A stretch of 8,076 bases of DNA. It comes from JAHJRJ01 sp037443685. GTDB taxonomy: Bacteria; Bacteroidota; Ignavibacteria; UBA10030; BY39. The position numbers and the translations under genes are program-made. A model generated the notes under the pieces. The model did no database searches and had not been told where the DNA came from. It was given only the letters and a program-made list of their open reading frames with translations. Of this stretch, positions 1-7,907 are shown one piece after another (the first letter of the stretch is position 1; each line of letters begins with the position of its first letter). The stretch is from contig JBBINX010000093.1 in assembly GCA_037443685.1 (NCBI GenBank), forward strand, positions 1-8,076, given 5' to 3'.

Positions 1-1622
1 GATAAATCTATATTTTCAAGTTGAATGTTTTTGGATTGAGCGCCGTTTACACTCAAGAAAATTTCGATATTTTTAGGATACTTAATTTCATTCAAAAAAA
101 TATTTTGACTCTGGTTGAGCGTTATAACAGGACCAGACTCCGTCGTTATGGTACTATTTTTTATTGTAATATTATCAGCATCAAATAATAGGATCCCCAT
201 CTTTGATGATGAATGAAATTTTTCGATAACAATATTTTTTATCGGCATTTCCGGAAGGCCGTTAATCAGCACCGCACGGTTTGCACCAATAGACACGATA
301 TTGTTAATAAATATATTTTGAAAACGCGGTGTTAGCGCTGTAACAGGCTTTATACTTTTGGACTTAAAACTTTCCGCAGCTACTTTTTCAGGACTTCCTT
401 CTCCGTAATACATATCGAAAAGAATTGCTTCATTTTCAATTGACCGCATTTGTATGCCATCAATATAAATATGTTCGACTAATCCACCTCTATCACGTGC
501 CGATTTGAAGCGAATTCCAACGTCAGTTCCGATAAAAACGCAATTCCGAACTGAAATATTACGAACACCTCCGTAGCTTTCACTTCCAATTACAAATCCA
601 CCGTGACCGCTATAGACCTCGCAATCTGCGATAACGATGTTTTCACAAGATGGTCCCGGTTTCTGATTTTTTGAAATATTTCCGGGTTTTAAACATATTG
701 CATCATCGCCGACATCAACCATAATTTTATAGACTAAAACATTCCGACAAGAATTTAGGTCCAAACCATCTCCATTTTGTGCATACCATGGGGTAATTAT
801 CTTTATATTCCTAATAATAATATTTTCAGATTGAATCGGATGGATGTGGAATTTCGGTGAGTTCCTGAAAGTTGGTCCATCCAATAAAATTCCTGTACAT
901 TGAACAAGTCGGACCATATCAGGTCTTAAGTACTCACGGGATTTAGCATAATCGATAGCCGTTAACGGTTTGTTCGATTTCTCAATTTCTATAATGTATG
1001 TTTCGCCTTCCATCGCTTCCTTAGAGGGCCACCATTGCCTCCCGTCAGTTGTAACAACACCGCCGGAAGATACCAATTCTCTCCATTGGTTTGCAGTAAG
1101 CTTTTCTTTTTTGACATAACGCCAAGCTTCGCCGGCACCATCTATAATACCATCACCCGTTATGGCAATGTTTGTTGCCTGGTACGCATAAATTGGGGGC
1201 GTAATTATATACTTTTTCGATTTTCCATCGAATCCTGCGATAAGTGGAAAATCCTCGAACCGTTTGCTGAATTGTATTAATGCACCACGTTCAAGATGCA
1301 GATTTATATTATTCTCAAGTTTAATTGGTCCTGTCAACCAGGTACCCGGTGGAACTACTACCATTCCACCACCTGCTTTTACACACGCACCTATAGCATC
1401 GGCGAAGGCAGTGGTATTAAGTGTGTGTCCATCAGCAACCGCACCATACTCTGTGATACTTACACGGTGATTCGGAAATACCGGTTCATTCAAGTTAGGC
1501 ATTTTAAATGGCAGGTCGTCAAGATATTTATTCAGATCAGTCGAATTTGTCTCGCTGGTTCCTGATAAACTTATCGACAGCAAAAGGATAAAAGCGATTG
1601 TATATGTTGTTACGCTTTTCAT
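1..1622 (-). CDS. Secreted GH28 polygalacturonase-type pectinase, 3' end outside window
   Basis: This gene reads continuously from an ATG at 1622 to the window edge, giving 540 residues without a stop; the C-terminus is missing. Residues 1-22 form a signal peptide with a hydrophobic AFILLLSISLS core and no lipobox. A GH28 right-handed beta-helix follows, opening with ITEYGAVADG (usual form DFGAxGDG), then PPGTWLTGPI and GDGIIDGAGEAW. The active-site set is complete: NGDGLD (D285), GDDAICLKPG (D306, D307), SGHG (H340) and GIRFKSARD (R371, K373). The 21-residue step from D285 to D306 equals that of fungal endopolygalacturonase, as I recall it. The family hydrolyses alpha-1,4-galacturonosyl bonds; endo, exo or rhamnogalacturonan specificity cannot be told from sequence alone. 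It is last in the visible pectinase operon, 3 bases after the PL9 stop. Whether it has a type IX sorting tail is not visible. Confidence 0.93.
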   Translation of the reverse strand, partial: MKSVTTYTIAFILLLSISLSGTSETNSTDLNKYLDDLPFKMPNLNEPVFPNHRVSITEYGAVADGHTLNTTAFADAIGACVKAGGGMVVVPPGTWLTGPIKLENNINLHLERGALIQFSKRFEDFPLIAGFDGKSKKYIITPPIYAYQATNIAITGDGIIDGAGEAWRYVKKEKLTANQWRELVSSGGVVTTDGRQWWPSKEAMEGETYIIEIEKSNKPLTAIDYAKSREYLRPDMVRLVQCTGILLDGPTFRNSPKFHIHPIQSENIIIRNIKIITPWYAQNGDGLDLNSCRNVLVYKIMVDVGDDAICLKPGNISKNQKPGPSCENIVIADCEVYSGHGGFVIGSESYGGVRNISVRNCVFIGTDVGIRFKSARDRGGLVEHIYIDGIQMRSIENEAILFDMYYGEGSPEKVAAESFKSKSIKPVTALTPRFQNIFINNIVSIGANRAVLINGLPEMPIKNIVIEKFHSSSKMGILLFDADNITIKNSTITTESGPVITLNQSQNIFLNEIKYPKNIEIFLSVNGAQSKNIQLENIDL

Positions 1623-1628
1623 TCCTTA
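1620..1628 (-). promoter_or_regulatory. TAAGGAATG junction between PL9 and GH28
   Basis: The PL9 stop (TAA, 1628-1626) is followed by GGA and then the GH28 ATG. The AAGGA here resembles a Shine-Dalgarno core but abuts the start codon with no spacer, so it is badly placed for normal initiation. Coupling to ribosomes finishing PL9 is the simpler reading. Confidence 0.55.
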
Positions 1629-3125
1629 TCTGATGAGTACGAGTTTCTTAACATCAGTTTTATCAGCACTTTGAAGTTTGTAGAAATATACGCCCGAGGC
1701 GTATCCGGCTTCAGCGGAGAATGTAGTTTTATGCGATCCCGCTTCGACGTAGCCATCCACTAATGTAGCTACTTCTTTGCCGAGTATGTCGAAAACTTTT
1801 AATGTTGTATAACCCCTAACTGCCAGATGAAAACTGATAATGGTTGATGGGTTGAACGGATTCGGGTAATTTTGGTTTAGTCTGAACGCTACCGGCACTA
1901 CCGCTTCGTCATGAACATTGTTTGGATAATTGCTTTCAAAAGCGCCAAGATCGGGGGCGCTCCCGTTAAACGGTATCCCCACATTCGTGCCAGCATCGAT
2001 AAGTTGACTACCTTGAGCAAGATTCAAATATGTGATATCCGGTAAACTGCCATCGGCTTTTCTCGGTCCGTATGCGTCGGATGAATTTATACTTAAAAAA
2101 TCGGCAGCAGTAACGTTAAACGGTGGCATCCAACTGTTGGTCTGCTGGACTGCAAAACTACCAATGGAGCCAACACTACCTAACACAACACAATTGATAA
2201 TTGTTAATATTTTTCCCGTGTTCAACACCTGGCTTATGCTGTAATTTGTGATATTGTCATATCCTGTGCAGTTATAAAGTGTCATTGAACCTTTATTATT
2301 GTTTTGGTCGAATCCTTTAACACGATTCTCAAATGCAAAGCAATTCTTCATTAAAACATTATGCATCAACGTTTTATCATCGCTTCCACCCATTTTGAAG
2401 CCGTTTCCATTACCTGTGCTTGGAGTTCCGTTTTTCCGGTAACCGTTTTTAAACGCCCAGCAGTTCTCGTAGGTAGTTGTAATATCATTGGAAGGTCGTA
2501 AGTACCCATCATAACCATCGTCTGAATTCTGCCACGCTCTGCAGCCGTAAAAATAATTTCCAGTACCAACATCAAGCTTCGGTGCAAAACCGTCTGCATT
2601 ACCTTCAGAGGGGTCGGCGTTATAGTAAGAGTCGCAATTAATAATACGATTGTTTGCCGCACCATTACTTAATTGTAAACCGGTATCTCTGTTTTCGAAA
2701 AAGGAACAAAACTCTATAATATTGTTTGACCCTCTCATATGCATACCATTATCGCCAGCACCTTTAATATCGAGTCCTTTGATATGCCAGTAGCTTCCGG
2801 TTAAACTGATTCCCCGATTAGCATCGCCTACAACCATACCCGAAAAATCAAGAAGTGGTCTTTCGTCGGGATAAGCAAACATATAGTATCTGTTATTTAC
2901 TGTACCGCTCTTCGAAATTGTTACCGTCGTAAGATAAATATGAGTACCGCCGCGAAGATAAATTGTATCGCCCGCTATTGCAACTGAAACAGCTTTTGTA
3001 ATTGTTTTAAACGGTGAATCTATTGTGCCTGAATTAGTATCAGCACCTGCCGGTGAAACAAAGACTGCAGCGCTTGAATTGATTGTGAATAAAATTATGA
3101 TTATGAAAATTATTTTTAAGTTCAT
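1626..3125 (-). CDS. Secreted PL9 pectate lyase with T9SS sorting domain
   Basis: This 499-residue protein starts with a signal peptide (about 1-19, IIFIIIILFTINSSA). FVSPAG, DSPFKTITKA and GDTIYLRGG mark the entry into a right-handed beta-helix. The PL9 signature is clear: NADGFAPKL (D178), NSDDGYDGYL (D202, D203, D206) and GNGNGFKMGG (K244). The steps from D178 to the three aspartates (24, 25, 28) equal those between the calcium ligands D209, D233, D234 and D237 of Dickeya Pel9A as I recall them, and K244 fits the catalytic base K273. The enzyme should cut polygalacturonate by calcium-dependent beta-elimination outside the cell. The helix ends near PDLGAFE (391-397). Residues 411-499 are a type A type IX secretion tail with NYPNPFNPST and SGVYFYKL. 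The ATG shares one base with the PL1 stop. I see no Shine-Dalgarno sequence, so translation is probably coupled. Confidence 0.94.
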   Translation of the reverse strand: MNLKIIFIIIILFTINSSAAVFVSPAGADTNSGTIDSPFKTITKAVSVAIAGDTIYLRGGTHIYLTTVTISKSGTVNNRYYMFAYPDERPLLDFSGMVVGDANRGISLTGSYWHIKGLDIKGAGDNGMHMRGSNNIIEFCSFFENRDTGLQLSNGAANNRIINCDSYYNADPSEGNADGFAPKLDVGTGNYFYGCRAWQNSDDGYDGYLRPSNDITTTYENCWAFKNGYRKNGTPSTGNGNGFKMGGSDDKTLMHNVLMKNCFAFENRVKGFDQNNNKGSMTLYNCTGYDNITNYSISQVLNTGKILTIINCVVLGSVGSIGSFAVQQTNSWMPPFNVTAADFLSINSSDAYGPRKADGSLPDITYLNLAQGSQLIDAGTNVGIPFNGSAPDLGAFESNYPNNVHDEAVVPVAFRLNQNYPNPFNPSTIISFHLAVRGYTTLKVFDILGKEVATLVDGYVEAGSHKTTFSAEAGYASGVYFYKLQSADKTDVKKLVLIR

Positions 3126-3127
3126 TA
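3123..3127 (-). promoter_or_regulatory. TAATG stop-start overlap coupling PL1 and PL9
   Basis: The TAA that ends PL1 (3127-3125) shares its last A with the ATG of PL9 (3125-3123). The preceding bases (TTCTTACTATTAAAA) carry no Shine-Dalgarno motif. Such overlaps normally mean termination-reinitiation coupling, which would tie PL9 output to PL1 translation. Confidence 0.75.
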
Positions 3128-6100
3128 TTTTAATAGTAAGAATTTTTTAACTTGTGATTTTTGTTCGTTTTGTAATTTATAATAATATACGCCGCTAGTA
3201 AGATCTATTGCATCGAGTTTTATTGTGTAATACTTTCCCATTTCTGCAACATCATCAAATAGTGTTACTACTTTTTGACCGAGAAGGTCGAAGATTTCAA
3301 GCGTAGTTTTTTCGGTTTTATCGACAGAAAATTTTATTTGCGTTGTCGGATTGAACGGGTTTGGATAATTTTGACTCAGAGTAAATTCATTCGGTATAAA
3401 TTCAGCGTTCTTTGCAATCAATGAGATCGAAGTGGAACCATTATTGGAAAATTCTTTTCTTCCGATTCCAGCCAATGCCGTAACTAGACCGTTTTCCGAA
3501 AGTTCATAAACTTCGTTCTTTTTATTCTGTACATCCCAACTGATAGTTACGGGGAATACAGCGGATGAAATTAATATAGGATAGATTTCGGGTTTCTCAA
3601 TTATCGGTTTATGTATCTCGACTGTTCGATGCGACCTGTATCGAACATCGAATGTTCCTTCTGGTGCAGAAGGTGGTAATTCAAAATATTCTAATGGGAA
3701 GGATACGTCATTGTCAGCACCAAAATATAATGTTCGCGAAGAACCTGTCGCGTCTGTAATTGTAATTTTATTAAGCGTTTCAAGTTTATGTGTCGGATTA
3801 TTGATTGGTTTTCTCATTCCGTTTTCATTAGCAAAATAGAGTTTACCAGCACCCGATACTTTGACCCAATATGCATTTCCAGATTTAATTGTATCGGTCA
3901 AAATATATCCATTTTGATAACCATAAAAAGGAGTAGTAATCGAAATATTGGTACTTGGCTTAACACTGTTCGTTAGAATCGGTAAACTTATCGAGCCTAT
4001 CATATTCCAACCGGCATTTACATCCACACTATCTGAAAGTCGCTCACTCCCCATCATCGAAATTTCTTCAGCCGATTGGAATTTTACCCAATATCCGATT
4101 CCATTTCGTAATGTATCTTTCAAAATATATCCACCCTCGTATGAAAAAGCATCTGAAATTGAGTTGGGGAATAATTCTGATTTCCGATAATCTGACACAG
4201 TAAGTGGGACAGACACCATGTTCCATCCTGGATTTATTATAAAGGATAGGATCTGAGTTACTACTGAAAATTTTACTGTAATAAAATGATTTGCGGAAAT
4301 ATTTCGAAAAGTGTAGGTGGACATATTTCCTTGATATACACCATTAACAATAACGCTATCGATACGATACCCTATATTCGGTGTAATTGTAAATTGAAGA
4401 CTATCACCATAGTTTACATTTATTACTCCCGATGGATTTATTGAACCGTTAGGTCCGGCTGTTGCCGTTATTGTATATTGATTTATGGTAAAGTTTGCAG
4501 TTACATTTTTATTACTGTTCATAATAATAGAAGTTGGATTGGATGAACCGGATAAATCGCCCGACCAATCCACGAAATTATAACCTGTTGCCGGAACCGC
4601 TGTAAGCTGAACTGTTGATCCGCTGTCGTAAACTGCTTGGGCCGGATCTCGAAGTACAGAACCGTTAACTGCGTTAATTGCCAGTGTATATGTTGGAGTT
4701 GTCGTTGTCGGTTCTCCGCCGCTGAAGTCATACTTTCCGCTTCCTGCATAAGAAGTCAACATTGCAGGAATATCTTCTGGTGAGTCGATGGTATAACTAT
4801 AGAATGTAGATGGCTCGAACGCAGTTCCGCGTGTTGAACCAGGGCCTGTAGTTCCGGCTAAAATATTATCTCTCGCTACAAGGTCACCCGGAGGACTACC
4901 ATCTCGCGAAGTTTCAAACGGAATTGGGACATTAAGGAAATAGTTTCCTTCGACCATAACATCAGCTTCTAAATTTGATGAAACGCCATACAGTGTATTT
5001 TTTCTATAATAATTATTGTAAACGTGAGATTTACCGAAGCGAACGCGAGGGTGACGCTGACCTGTACTATCAAAATAATTGTGGTGCCACGTAGCTTTCA
5101 TTGCAACATCAGATGTTTTAGTATCGGAGTTTCCTTGGAGACTGACTTTATCGTGTTTATAAAAATAATTCCAAGACGCTGTAACATAAGATGATGTGTT
5201 AGTAACATCAAGAGCTCCATCGTAACAATTCGTAAAAGTACAGTGGTCGATCCAGATGTGATTGCCAGTTCCTTCGACACCACCGCCTTGAATTGTAATA
5301 CCGTCATCTGGAGCGTTCATAAACTTAAGATTTCGAACAATAACATTTTTAGATCGTGATATATTCAATCCAAAACCAGTAATTGTAGCATCGGTGCCCA
5401 CCCCGATTATCGATACATCGTATAACTCTTTTATGTCCAACATTGGAGCTACGCCTGTTTCTGCAACAAGAGTTCCGATTACATAGACTGTCAACGGGGG
5501 GAAATTTAAAGTCCGATTCGCATCTACGCGCCTAAACATTATGCTCATAAGGTCTGTTGAATTTGTAACATACTCTATTCGCTGGTCTGCTCCCGTTCCA
5601 CCCGTAGTACCGTTAGGATAGCCGAAAGCACCGACTGATGCAAATCCTTTCGGACCTGATTCGTACGGGAATGAACCGAAACCTGCCAAGGGTGTCATCA
5701 CGCCGAAAATTGTTTTGTGCGAATTCATCGTTACTATAAAAGGGTTTGAATTACTCTCATCTGTTCCGCCCCAGCGATAAAAAACATTTCCACTGTTAGG
5801 TTCTGCGGTTAGAGTAACTAACGTTCCTGCTTCATAATAAGTTGCGAGAGGATTTGCTGAAACAGTTCCGTTACCGCTCTTTGTAAGTGTCAACTTATAG
5901 ATTGGAGTTGCAGTTTGACCACCGACAGTGATTTTGTCAAGATTTGGTCCACTTCCGTTTGTACCCAGTGTAAAACGCAAACGATTTATACCTGCTTGCA
6001 AACCAATCGATATCGTAGCAGTTGACCACGTTGACCAATTGCCTGTGTTCGGAAAATTGAGCGTACCAATACTTACATCGTTTAAGTGAACTGCAAGACT

Positions 6101-7879
6101 GCGGTTACTTCCTCCATTAGCGAAACGGACCCCAATATTATCAGTTGCAGCAGAAGCCCGGCTAAAAACAAACTCTACGGAGCTACCGGTTTTATCTGCC
6201 ATATCAACATAACCTGTCCCAGTGTAACCTGAGTATTGGGTTCGGATATACGAGCTGACAAGAATTCCATTCTCCGCCTGGAAAACATTACCTTCAGAAG
6301 GAACAACACCGGTCCCCGTAACATTCACATTTTTTGTTGTGGCACTACCACCCGCGTTAGATATATTTACATTATAAGTTGAAAGAGTTGTGGGATTAAA
6401 TCTGACATATATATTTGTTGCCGTTAATACACCACCTGAGTACGGTATGGATAACGAAAAATCAAAACCTGAGTCGCTCGTTGTAGATATACTAAAACCC
6501 GATGGAGCTGTTACTACAATATTACCACTTGCCGGACTAAGAAGTTCGCCGGACAATGTATAATTCTGAGGGACAGATGTTGTATTAATTTCAACATTTC
6601 CGAATGCTAACGACGTAGGTGAAACAACAATCGTTGGGATTGCAATTGTTGTCTGATTTCCGATACCTGGAGACGTTGTGTTGTAATTCTGTGAGTTATT
6701 TGTACCTGCATTATATTCATAAACAGCAAAATGATACGTGGTGTTCTGTGTAAGACCTGTTACTGTGACGGTTGAACCAGTGCCATCGTAAACACATTTA
6801 TTTCCGCTACCTAAATCAGACGCTAATATAAATCTACTATTCACGCCGACTACAGCGTTTGCATCTGTTGGTATCCAGGAAACTGGGCTAATCGAACGTG
6901 CTACGACTATCCTTTTATTTCCGTTTCCTCCAGAAAAACTTACAACGATTGAACTATCAGTGATTGTTCCGAATGTTATACTCGATTGTGTTGATGGTTC
7001 TGAAGCGAGGGCTATTCCGCTAACGGAAACAATTTTAGTCGCTGCGTTCGTGCTTGTGTGAGTAATATTACCTGTGATGGAACCACTTGGTGAACTCGGA
7101 GCAAACCTAGTATATACTGGTGTCGTCGGTACACTCCCATTAGAATGAGTCAATGTAACTGAACCTGAAAAATTTAAATCATCGGTACTAACTTGATAAC
7201 TAGTTGGCGCTGTGATTGAGATATCGGCGGTTAGTCCAGAGCCAGAAACAGTATAATTCGACGACGGGGAATTTAGTCCACTAACGATATTCCCAAAATC
7301 TGACAAGGAGTTTGTTGATACATTTATCACTGAACCACTCGAGTAGCTTGTTATTACAACATTGTCAATTCTAACATCTCCACCTGCCGAAGCGTTATAA
7401 GCAATAATTTTAATTTTTACGTTACTACTCAATTCATTCACAGCAAGTGTCCCCTGATTCCAACTCGAAGCATTTCCAAGAATATTGATTGTCCCTACTT
7501 GCTGATATGCGGCGCCGTTGACTGATTTTTCAATCGTTATATACCGAACACTCGGTCCTGATGATAGACCATATAAAGTGATAGTTCCCACCGAATTTAA
7601 CGTTGGTGTGATAAGGTATCCATTGTTAGCTCTAAGAATTTCAATCGAGTTTGGAGAAGAGTAAAAGCTAGAAGTATATCTCCTTACTTGGAACAAAGAC
7701 CAGGTACCAGTCGCAGAACTCACATAATTGGTTTCAGTTGTAATAGTCGATGTTGGGATAGTCGGTGTGAAAGTGCCGTCAAAGTTTTCACTCAATTGAA
7801 CCTGTCCTGTTGATATTGTGCTGCTAAGCAGAAACAATATCACAAATACAAGAGTGCGTTTAATATTTAAGTATTTCAT
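3125..7879 (-). CDS. Giant multimodular secreted PL1 pectate lyase with CBM35/6-like module and T9SS tail
   Basis: This 1584-residue protein starts at ATG 7879, because a classic signal peptide begins there (residues 1-26, KRTLVFVILFLLSS core). Modules in order: beta-sandwich-like region 27-180; Ig-like domain 185-289; FN3-like 291-411; second copy of the Ig-like domain 415-525; CBM35/CBM6-like 531-654 (FQAENG, YTGTGYVDM, GINRLRF, LDKITV); InlB-type repeat 660-729; PL1 catalytic domain about 731-1054; two more InlB-type repeats 1063-1205; duplicated GWNM/YWVK module 1211-1354; pre-tail domain about 1375-1490; type IX sorting tail 1496-1584. PL1 motifs are IWIDH (875-879), YDGALDV (D887, D891), DKVSLQG (K911) and RHPRVR (R942, R947). 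These match PelC E166, D170, K190 and R218, with the 4- and 20-residue steps of the first three conserved; isoleucine appears to replace PelC D131. It should cleave homogalacturonan by beta-elimination outside the cell. Isolated PL1 enzymes have about 350-450 residues, so most of this protein is accessory. It is the first gene of the operon. Confidence 0.93.
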   Translation of the reverse strand: MKYLNIKRTLVFVILFLLSSTISTGQVQLSENFDGTFTPTIPTSTITTETNYVSSATGTWSLFQVRRYTSSFYSSPNSIEILRANNGYLITPTLNSVGTITLYGLSSGPSVRYITIEKSVNGAAYQQVGTINILGNASSWNQGTLAVNELSSNVKIKIIAYNASAGGDVRIDNVVITSYSSGSVINVSTNSLSDFGNIVSGLNSPSSNYTVSGSGLTADISITAPTSYQVSTDDLNFSGSVTLTHSNGSVPTTPVYTRFAPSSPSGSITGNITHTSTNAATKIVSVSGIALASEPSTQSSITFGTITDSSIVVSFSGGNGNKRIVVARSISPVSWIPTDANAVVGVNSRFILASDLGSGNKCVYDGTGSTVTVTGLTQNTTYHFAVYEYNAGTNNSQNYNTTSPGIGNQTTIAIPTIVVSPTSLAFGNVEINTTSVPQNYTLSGELLSPASGNIVVTAPSGFSISTTSDSGFDFSLSIPYSGGVLTATNIYVRFNPTTLSTYNVNISNAGGSATTKNVNVTGTGVVPSEGNVFQAENGILVSSYIRTQYSGYTGTGYVDMADKTGSSVEFVFSRASAATDNIGVRFANGGSNRSLAVHLNDVSIGTLNFPNTGNWSTWSTATISIGLQAGINRLRFTLGTNGSGPNLDKITVGGQTATPIYKLTLTKSGNGTVSANPLATYYEAGTLVTLTAEPNSGNVFYRWGGTDESNSNPFIVTMNSHKTIFGVMTPLAGFGSFPYESGPKGFASVGAFGYPNGTTGGTGADQRIEYVTNSTDLMSIMFRRVDANRTLNFPPLTVYVIGTLVAETGVAPMLDIKELYDVSIIGVGTDATITGFGLNISRSKNVIVRNLKFMNAPDDGITIQGGGVEGTGNHIWIDHCTFTNCYDGALDVTNTSSYVTASWNYFYKHDKVSLQGNSDTKTSDVAMKATWHHNYFDSTGQRHPRVRFGKSHVYNNYYRKNTLYGVSSNLEADVMVEGNYFLNVPIPFETSRDGSPPGDLVARDNILAGTTGPGSTRGTAFEPSTFYSYTIDSPEDIPAMLTSYAGSGKYDFSGGEPTTTTPTYTLAINAVNGSVLRDPAQAVYDSGSTVQLTAVPATGYNFVDWSGDLSGSSNPTSIIMNSNKNVTANFTINQYTITATAGPNGSINPSGVINVNYGDSLQFTITPNIGYRIDSVIVNGVYQGNMSTYTFRNISANHFITVKFSVVTQILSFIINPGWNMVSVPLTVSDYRKSELFPNSISDAFSYEGGYILKDTLRNGIGYWVKFQSAEEISMMGSERLSDSVDVNAGWNMIGSISLPILTNSVKPSTNISITTPFYGYQNGYILTDTIKSGNAYWVKVSGAGKLYFANENGMRKPINNPTHKLETLNKITITDATGSSRTLYFGADNDVSFPLEYFELPPSAPEGTFDVRYRSHRTVEIHKPIIEKPEIYPILISSAVFPVTISWDVQNKKNEVYELSENGLVTALAGIGRKEFSNNGSTSISLIAKNAEFIPNEFTLSQNYPNPFNPTTQIKFSVDKTEKTTLEIFDLLGQKVVTLFDDVAEMGKYYTIKLDAIDLTSGVYYYKLQNEQKSQVKKFLLLK
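3818..4249 (-). repeat. Tandem duplicated GWNM...YWVK module inside PL1
   Basis: PL1 residues 1211-1282 and 1283-1354 are two diverged copies of a module of about 72 residues. Each opens with NxGWNM(V/I) (GWNM at 1218 and 1290), carries GYIL-x-DT near its middle and ends with YWVK (1263 and 1337). Offsets between matching motifs are 72-74 residues. I know this pattern from secreted proteins of the Ignavibacteria type but cannot assign a function. Confidence 0.75.
4265..4693 (-). repeat. Two tandem InlB-type (Bacterial_repeat_2) modules after the PL1 catalytic domain
   Basis: PL1 residues 1063-1132 and 1133-1205 fit the divergent InlB B-repeat: a YT(L/I) strand, NGS, a Y-x-SG or Y-GD turn, (L/F)T-x-x-P, G-Y with a W or I, then an N-x-x-x-T-(A/V)-x-F end. 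A third copy lies before the catalytic domain at residues 660-729 (5693-5902, with GNGTVS and LTAEPNSG). These small beta modules probably act as spacers holding the enzyme away from its anchor. Confidence 0.75.
6305..7327 (-). repeat. Two copies of an Ig-like domain flanking an FN3-like domain in PL1
   Basis: PL1 residues 185-289 and 415-525 share one pattern: an SL-x-(D/A)FGN(I/V) strand, (Y/N)YT(V/L)SG, I-(I/V)-TAP-x-(S/G)(Y/F), a VSTDD or ISTTSD turn, VY-x-RF or IYVRF, and a closing SG or TG strand after AATKIV or ATTKNV. Between them, 291-411 looks FN3-like, ending VTVTGLTQNTTYHFAVYEYN. This arrangement is common in large secreted Bacteroidota-type enzymes and probably serves as a stalk. 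Confidence 0.7.
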
Positions 7880-7893
7880 ACTTATCTTTCTAA

Positions 7894-7907
7894 ATTTTTT
7901 AAAAAAT
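7894..7907. promoter_or_regulatory. 14-bp perfect AT palindrome before the PL1 start
   Basis: ATTTTTTAAAAAAT is a perfect palindrome ending 14 bases before the PL1 ATG. It shares bases 7902-7907 with one arm of the larger inverted repeat, so the two structures cannot form together in RNA. It may be an operator or a spacer element, or simply an AT-rich chance palindrome. The only ribosome-binding-like bases are the purine-rich AGAAAGATAAG between it and the ATG. Confidence 0.3.

Noticed and set aside
1035..1565. Plus-strand open frames at 1035-1280, 1264-1470 and 1296-1565
   Set aside because: They lie opposite the GH28 gene, overlap each other, and have no recognisable domain; the minus-strand frame carries a complete GH28 active site.
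2032..2665. Plus-strand frame 2032-2244 and minus-strand frame 2366-2665
   Set aside because: Both are out-of-frame shadows of the PL9 gene with no motifs.
3788..5307. Small frames at 3788-3976 (+), 3948-4190 (+), 4519-4749 (-) and 5098-5307 (-)
   Set aside because: All lie within PL1, whose reading frame encodes intact domains throughout; the products are low-complexity or unrecognisable.
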